This document shows positions 5,460 to 7,191 of a DNA stretch of 7,191 nucleotides, in pieces; the first letter of the stretch is position 1; the number at the start of each line of letters is the position of its first letter. Source of the DNA: Prevotellaceae bacterium (GTDB taxonomy: Bacteria; Bacteroidota; Bacteroidia; Bacteroidales; UBA932); assembly GCA_031257455.1 (NCBI GenBank), contig JAIROQ010000013.1, positions 1 to 7,191 on the forward strand. Direction: 5' to 3'. The notes beneath the pieces are model-generated. The model searched no databases. It saw only the letters and a program-made list of their open reading frames with translations, and was not told the origin of the DNA. Made by a program: the position numbers and the translations under genes.

Positions 5460-6161
5460 ATGCTGCACCAAATAATCACGACTGCCGATGGTTCGCACAG
5501 TTTGTTTATACCGGCGCTGAATGAGCATTATCATTCCACCAACGGCGCATTACAGGAAGCGTTGCATGTGTTTATCGGCGCGGGATTAAAGTATGTCGCG
5601 GAAAAGTTCTCCCGTACCTGCATAAATGTACTGGAAATAGGTTTCGGTACGGGATTGAATGCACTGCTCACCTTACTGGAAGCGCAAAACAGAAAAATGC
5701 CGGTGTTTTATGAGGCAGTGGAAAAATACGCTTTGCCGGCAACAACGGTTGCGCGACTTAATTATACTACGTTGATACCGCCGGAAAATAGCCCCTATTT
5801 TTCAAAAATCCACGAGGCAAAATGGAATGAAGAAACGCTTGTTGCCGGCAATTCCCCCACGTCTTACACCTTGCTGAAAAAGTTGCAAGACCTGTCGGAT
5901 TACCGCCCTTGCCGTATGTTTGACGTGATTTATTTTGACGCTTTTGCTCCCGCCGTACAGCCGGAATTATGGACAACCGCCGTGTTTAAAAAGCTGCACG
6001 GTTGCTTAAATACCGGCGGCATATTGGTTACCTATTCCGCGAAAGGAACTGTTAAAACCGCTCTACGGGAAGCCGGCTTTTTGGTGGAACGCTTGCCGGG
6101 CGCGGCAGGAAAGCGGCACATGCTACGGGCTCATGTGAAACCGCAAGATAAAATGCTTTGA
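5460..6161 (+). CDS. mnmD: tRNA (5-methylaminomethyl-2-thiouridine) methyltransferase MnmD
   Basis: A 233-residue stand-alone S-adenosylmethionine-dependent methyltransferase equivalent to the N-terminal half of E. coli MnmC. It performs the last step at wobble U34 of tRNAs such as Glu(UUC), Lys and Gln, turning nm5(s2)U into mnm5(s2)U. Visible motifs: VLEIGFGTGLNALLT (57-71) for the cofactor, YEAVEKY (84-90) with the acidic ribose-binding end of strand 2, FDVIYFDAFAPAVQPELW (154-171), LVTYSAKGTVKTAL (189-202) and PGAAGKRHML (213-222), the counterpart of the PG-GGKR element of MnmC. The FAD-dependent half is absent, as expected for MnmD, so formation of nm5U would depend on other enzymes such as MnmE/MnmG. 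It follows the flavin-reductase-like gene by 22 bases and converges on the next gene with a 13-base gap. Confidence 0.92.
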   Translation: MLHQIITTADGSHSLFIPALNEHYHSTNGALQEALHVFIGAGLKYVAEKFSRTCINVLEIGFGTGLNALLTLLEAQNRKMPVFYEAVEKYALPATTVARLNYTTLIPPENSPYFSKIHEAKWNEETLVAGNSPTSYTLLKKLQDLSDYRPCRMFDVIYFDAFAPAVQPELWTTAVFKKLHGCLNTGGILVTYSAKGTVKTALREAGFLVERLPGAAGKRHMLRAHVKPQDKML

Positions 6162-6174
6162 TATACGGGAACAG

Positions 6175-6501
6175 TCAAATAAAACTTTTCACCGTATTTA
6201 CAATCGTGAGGAGGATATTATTTTTCAGTTCGTCAATTTTAATTTGCGCCAGTCCGGCCTGTTTGAGTCCTTCCATTTCAGCCAGATTTTTTAATCCCCA
6301 CACAAGGTGTTTGTATTCTTTATCCGAAAGTTTCCCGGCAGCATATTCCTGCGTCAGCGCCAGCAGGTCGTCTTTTGCTTTATTCAAAAAACTTTTTGCA
6401 TCGGCGGCAGCGGCTTCCACAAATTCGCCGGCGCCGGTAGTTATGATGTCCAATACCTCTTTCCAGAGTTGGTCAAACAGTTTGGAAAAGTCAAGTGCCA
6501 T
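6175..6501 (-). CDS. Small helical protein of unknown function, paired with a lipoprotein
   Basis: A 108-residue protein that I cannot name. No signal peptide or convincing membrane segment is visible, so it is probably cytoplasmic, although residues 95-107 (NILLTIVNTVKSF) form an amphipathic or hydrophobic tail. It looks all-helical, with an Ala-rich start (GAGEFVEAAAADAKSFL, 23-39), a charged middle (LALTQEYAAGKLSDKEY, 47-63) and LAEMEGLKQAGLAQIKIDEL (73-92), a stretch resembling conserved small proteins of unknown function in other bacteria. It begins 18 bases after the lipoprotein gene and is almost certainly co-transcribed with it. Its stop faces the mnmD stop across 13 bases, and no terminator is evident between them. 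Confidence 0.82.
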   Translation of the reverse strand: MALDFSKLFDQLWKEVLDIITTGAGEFVEAAAADAKSFLNKAKDDLLALTQEYAAGKLSDKEYKHLVWGLKNLAEMEGLKQAGLAQIKIDELKNNILLTIVNTVKSFI

Positions 6502-6519
6502 AACGGAAATATTGAATGG

Positions 6520-6942
6520 TTATTTTTTTATTTTTTTACTTTCGAGCCCGGCAATTTTATCGAATGCCTCGCCCACTTGTTGTTTGGCGCGGGTAATAGC
6601 CGTTTCGCCCAATTTTCCTTCTTCCTTCCATAAGGTAAAAAAGCCGCCCAACAAATGCTCGTCAGGATGGAGTAATAATACCCACATTTGCGTGGTCACT
6701 TCATTATCCGGCCGATTTTTTTCGTATTCATAGGCTTTTTGCAAATTCAATTGCAAAGTTTCTATCTCCTGCGCGTGCGCCGCATAATCTTCCGTTGCGG
6801 CGCTCATCACATGCAGTGCATCCACTTTCAATGCAGTCGTCCGTTCATAAGCATGCTGGTCGAACAGGGAAATAGTTGCACAACCCGTTACCATTGCGGC
6901 CAACAAGAATACCGCTATTTTATTTTTCAGTATTATTTTCAT
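6520..6942 (-). CDS. Lipoprotein of unknown function
   Basis: A 140-residue lipoprotein. A basic, hydrophobic signal (MKIILKNK, then IAVFLLAAM) ends in lipobox VTGC, so Cys-21 would be lipidated. The following residues ATIS lack the acidic patch that sends Bacteroidetes lipoproteins to the cell surface, so it probably faces the periplasm. The mature part is helical: SLFDQHAYERTTALKVDALH (25-44), a coiled segment with a heptad-like pattern (about 56-75, then YEYEKNRPDNEVTTQMW at 71-87) and LLHPDEHLLGGFFTLW (90-105). I recall similar small lipoproteins of unknown function in several phyla, with the same FDQ-AYE-T-LKVDAL opening. I chose the ATG at 6942; an upstream ATG 11 codons earlier lies before the promoter's predicted start site. 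It is the first gene of a two-gene operon. Confidence 0.87.
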   Translation of the reverse strand: MKIILKNKIAVFLLAAMVTGCATISLFDQHAYERTTALKVDALHVMSAATEDYAAHAQEIETLQLNLQKAYEYEKNRPDNEVTTQMWVLLLHPDEHLLGGFFTLWKEEGKLGETAITRAKQQVGEAFDKIAGLESKKIKK

Positions 6943-6964
6943 AAATCCGCTATTTTGATTTATA

Positions 6965-6972
6965 CAAATATA
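6965..6972 (-). promoter_or_regulatory. Promoter -7 element for the lipoprotein pair
   Basis: On the minus strand TATATTTG matches TAnnTTTG exactly, 22 bases before the lipoprotein ATG at 6942. No good -33 TTTG lies at the ideal distance, so the match is half complete. The leader would be about 15 bases, which excludes the longer start at 6975. Confidence 0.5.
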
Positions 6973-7089
6973 CACAAAAAAATTGAAGACAGGTTGATTT
7001 AACGTAACGTGTAATTGTATTATTCAATCAAGCGAAAGAAATATTTGAACCGATGCAAAAATCCCGCTTTCCAAAAAAACACGGACGTT

Positions 7090-7191
7090 ATGAAACTTAT
7101 CACGTCTGTGATGAAAACAAAAGCAAGTGAAATGAAACCTGTCACAAGTGTGATGAAAACAAAAACAAGTGAAATAAAACCTGTCACAAGT
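7090..7191 (+). CDS. Start of a heptad-repeat protein, cut by the window edge
   Basis: An open frame from ATG 7090 to the end reads as a 14-residue repeat, MKxxTSVMKTKxSE, twice in full and then IKPVTS. Each 14-mer is itself two related 7-mers (MKPVTSV, MKTKTSE), so the unit is a heptad with Met/Ile-Lys at its start and Thr-Ser near its end. The preceding in-frame codons FQKNTDV look like a worn extra copy, so translation may begin upstream; the frame is open back to 7015. The neighbouring frames contain stops. A Ser codon differs as TCT versus AGT between copies and a Thr codon as ACG versus ACA, which suggests selection on protein. A weak promoter (TTG at 7015-7017, AATATTTG at 7040-7047) precedes it. 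No signal peptide or known domain is visible. The function is unknown. Confidence 0.5.
   Translation, partial: MKLITSVMKTKASEMKPVTSVMKTKTSEIKPVTS
7091..7191 (+). repeat. 42-base tandem repeat (two full copies and a partial), built of 21-base halves
   Basis: Copies occupy 7091-7132, 7133-7174 and 7175-7191, continuing past the window. The two full copies differ at six positions. Each 42-base unit contains two 21-base halves sharing ATGAAA at one end and ACAAGTG (ACGTCTG or GCAAGTG in the first copy) near the other. TCAC-N4-GTGA dyads lie at 7100-7113 and 7142-7155. There are no unique spacers, so this is not a CRISPR array. The unit length is a multiple of three and agrees with the open frame from 7090. 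Confidence 0.9.

Noticed and set aside
6163..6197. Terminator between the convergent mnmD and small-protein genes
   Set aside because: Only a 6-base stem (ATACGG/CCGTAT) with a 23-base loop and no T-tract; too weak to call.
6158..6733. 191-codon plus-strand ORF, Ser/Phe-rich
   Set aside because: It runs antisense across both genes of the lipoprotein pair, overlaps the mnmD stop and has no family features.
7053..7130. Short plus-strand ORF from the ATG at 7053 (MQKSRFPKKHGR...)
   Set aside because: It hits a stop after 25 codons within the first repeat unit, and its frame has stops in the following unit too. The frame from 7090 stays open and shows synonymous change.
7091..7191. CRISPR array at the right edge
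   Set aside because: Adjacent units are alike over their whole length, with no unique spacers. The unit is a 42-base tandem repeat with an open reading frame.

Overview
The window looks like a chromosomal segment from a member of the Bacteroidota, most likely order Bacteroidales. Four things point there. The promoters fit the two-part Bacteroidetes consensus (TTTG, 19-21 bases, TAnnTTTG) instead of an E. coli type. Start codons lack clear Shine-Dalgarno sequences. An exported FISUMP-domain protein is present. MnmD is a stand-alone tRNA methyltransferase and not part of an MnmC fusion. Genes are moderately GC-rich and the gaps between them are very AT-rich.

Left part (1-4300), all on the minus strand. 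Read in the direction of transcription, a strong promoter drives tRNA-Glu(UUC) and then, with no promoter visible between them, rpsT (ribosomal protein S20), which ends at a textbook intrinsic terminator. Next comes a promoter, a class-III PLP aminotransferase, and a secreted protein of unknown function 15 bases further on, probably one operon. A second complete promoter follows at 1691-1721. It points into about 315 bases of AT-rich, strongly structured DNA with a three-block inverted repeat, and then into a secreted two-domain FISUMP protein. The first 175 bases hold no gene I can name.

Middle (4301-4811). Two divergent tRNA promoters face away from each other. Between them lies the fossil C-terminal end of an IS30-family transposase on the minus strand. 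tRNA-Pro(GGG) follows on the plus strand and ends at a long hairpin.

Right part. An exported flavin-reductase-like (FMN split-barrel) protein and mnmD form a plus-strand pair. They converge, with a 13-base gap, on a minus-strand pair of unknown function: a lipoprotein followed by a small helical protein. At the right edge a plus-strand reading frame enters a 42-base (14-codon) tandem repeat, itself two related 7-residue units, and runs off the window. Synonymous differences between the copies suggest it is translated.

Translation is a theme: tRNA-Glu(UUC), tRNA-Pro, S20 and MnmD. In E. coli, tRNA-Glu(UUC) is one of the tRNAs carrying the wobble modification that the MnmD activity completes. 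I see no defence system, CRISPR array, phage module or complete mobile element. The points most worth a second look are the structured leader, the IS30 fossil, the heptad-repeat gene and the lipoprotein/small-protein pair.
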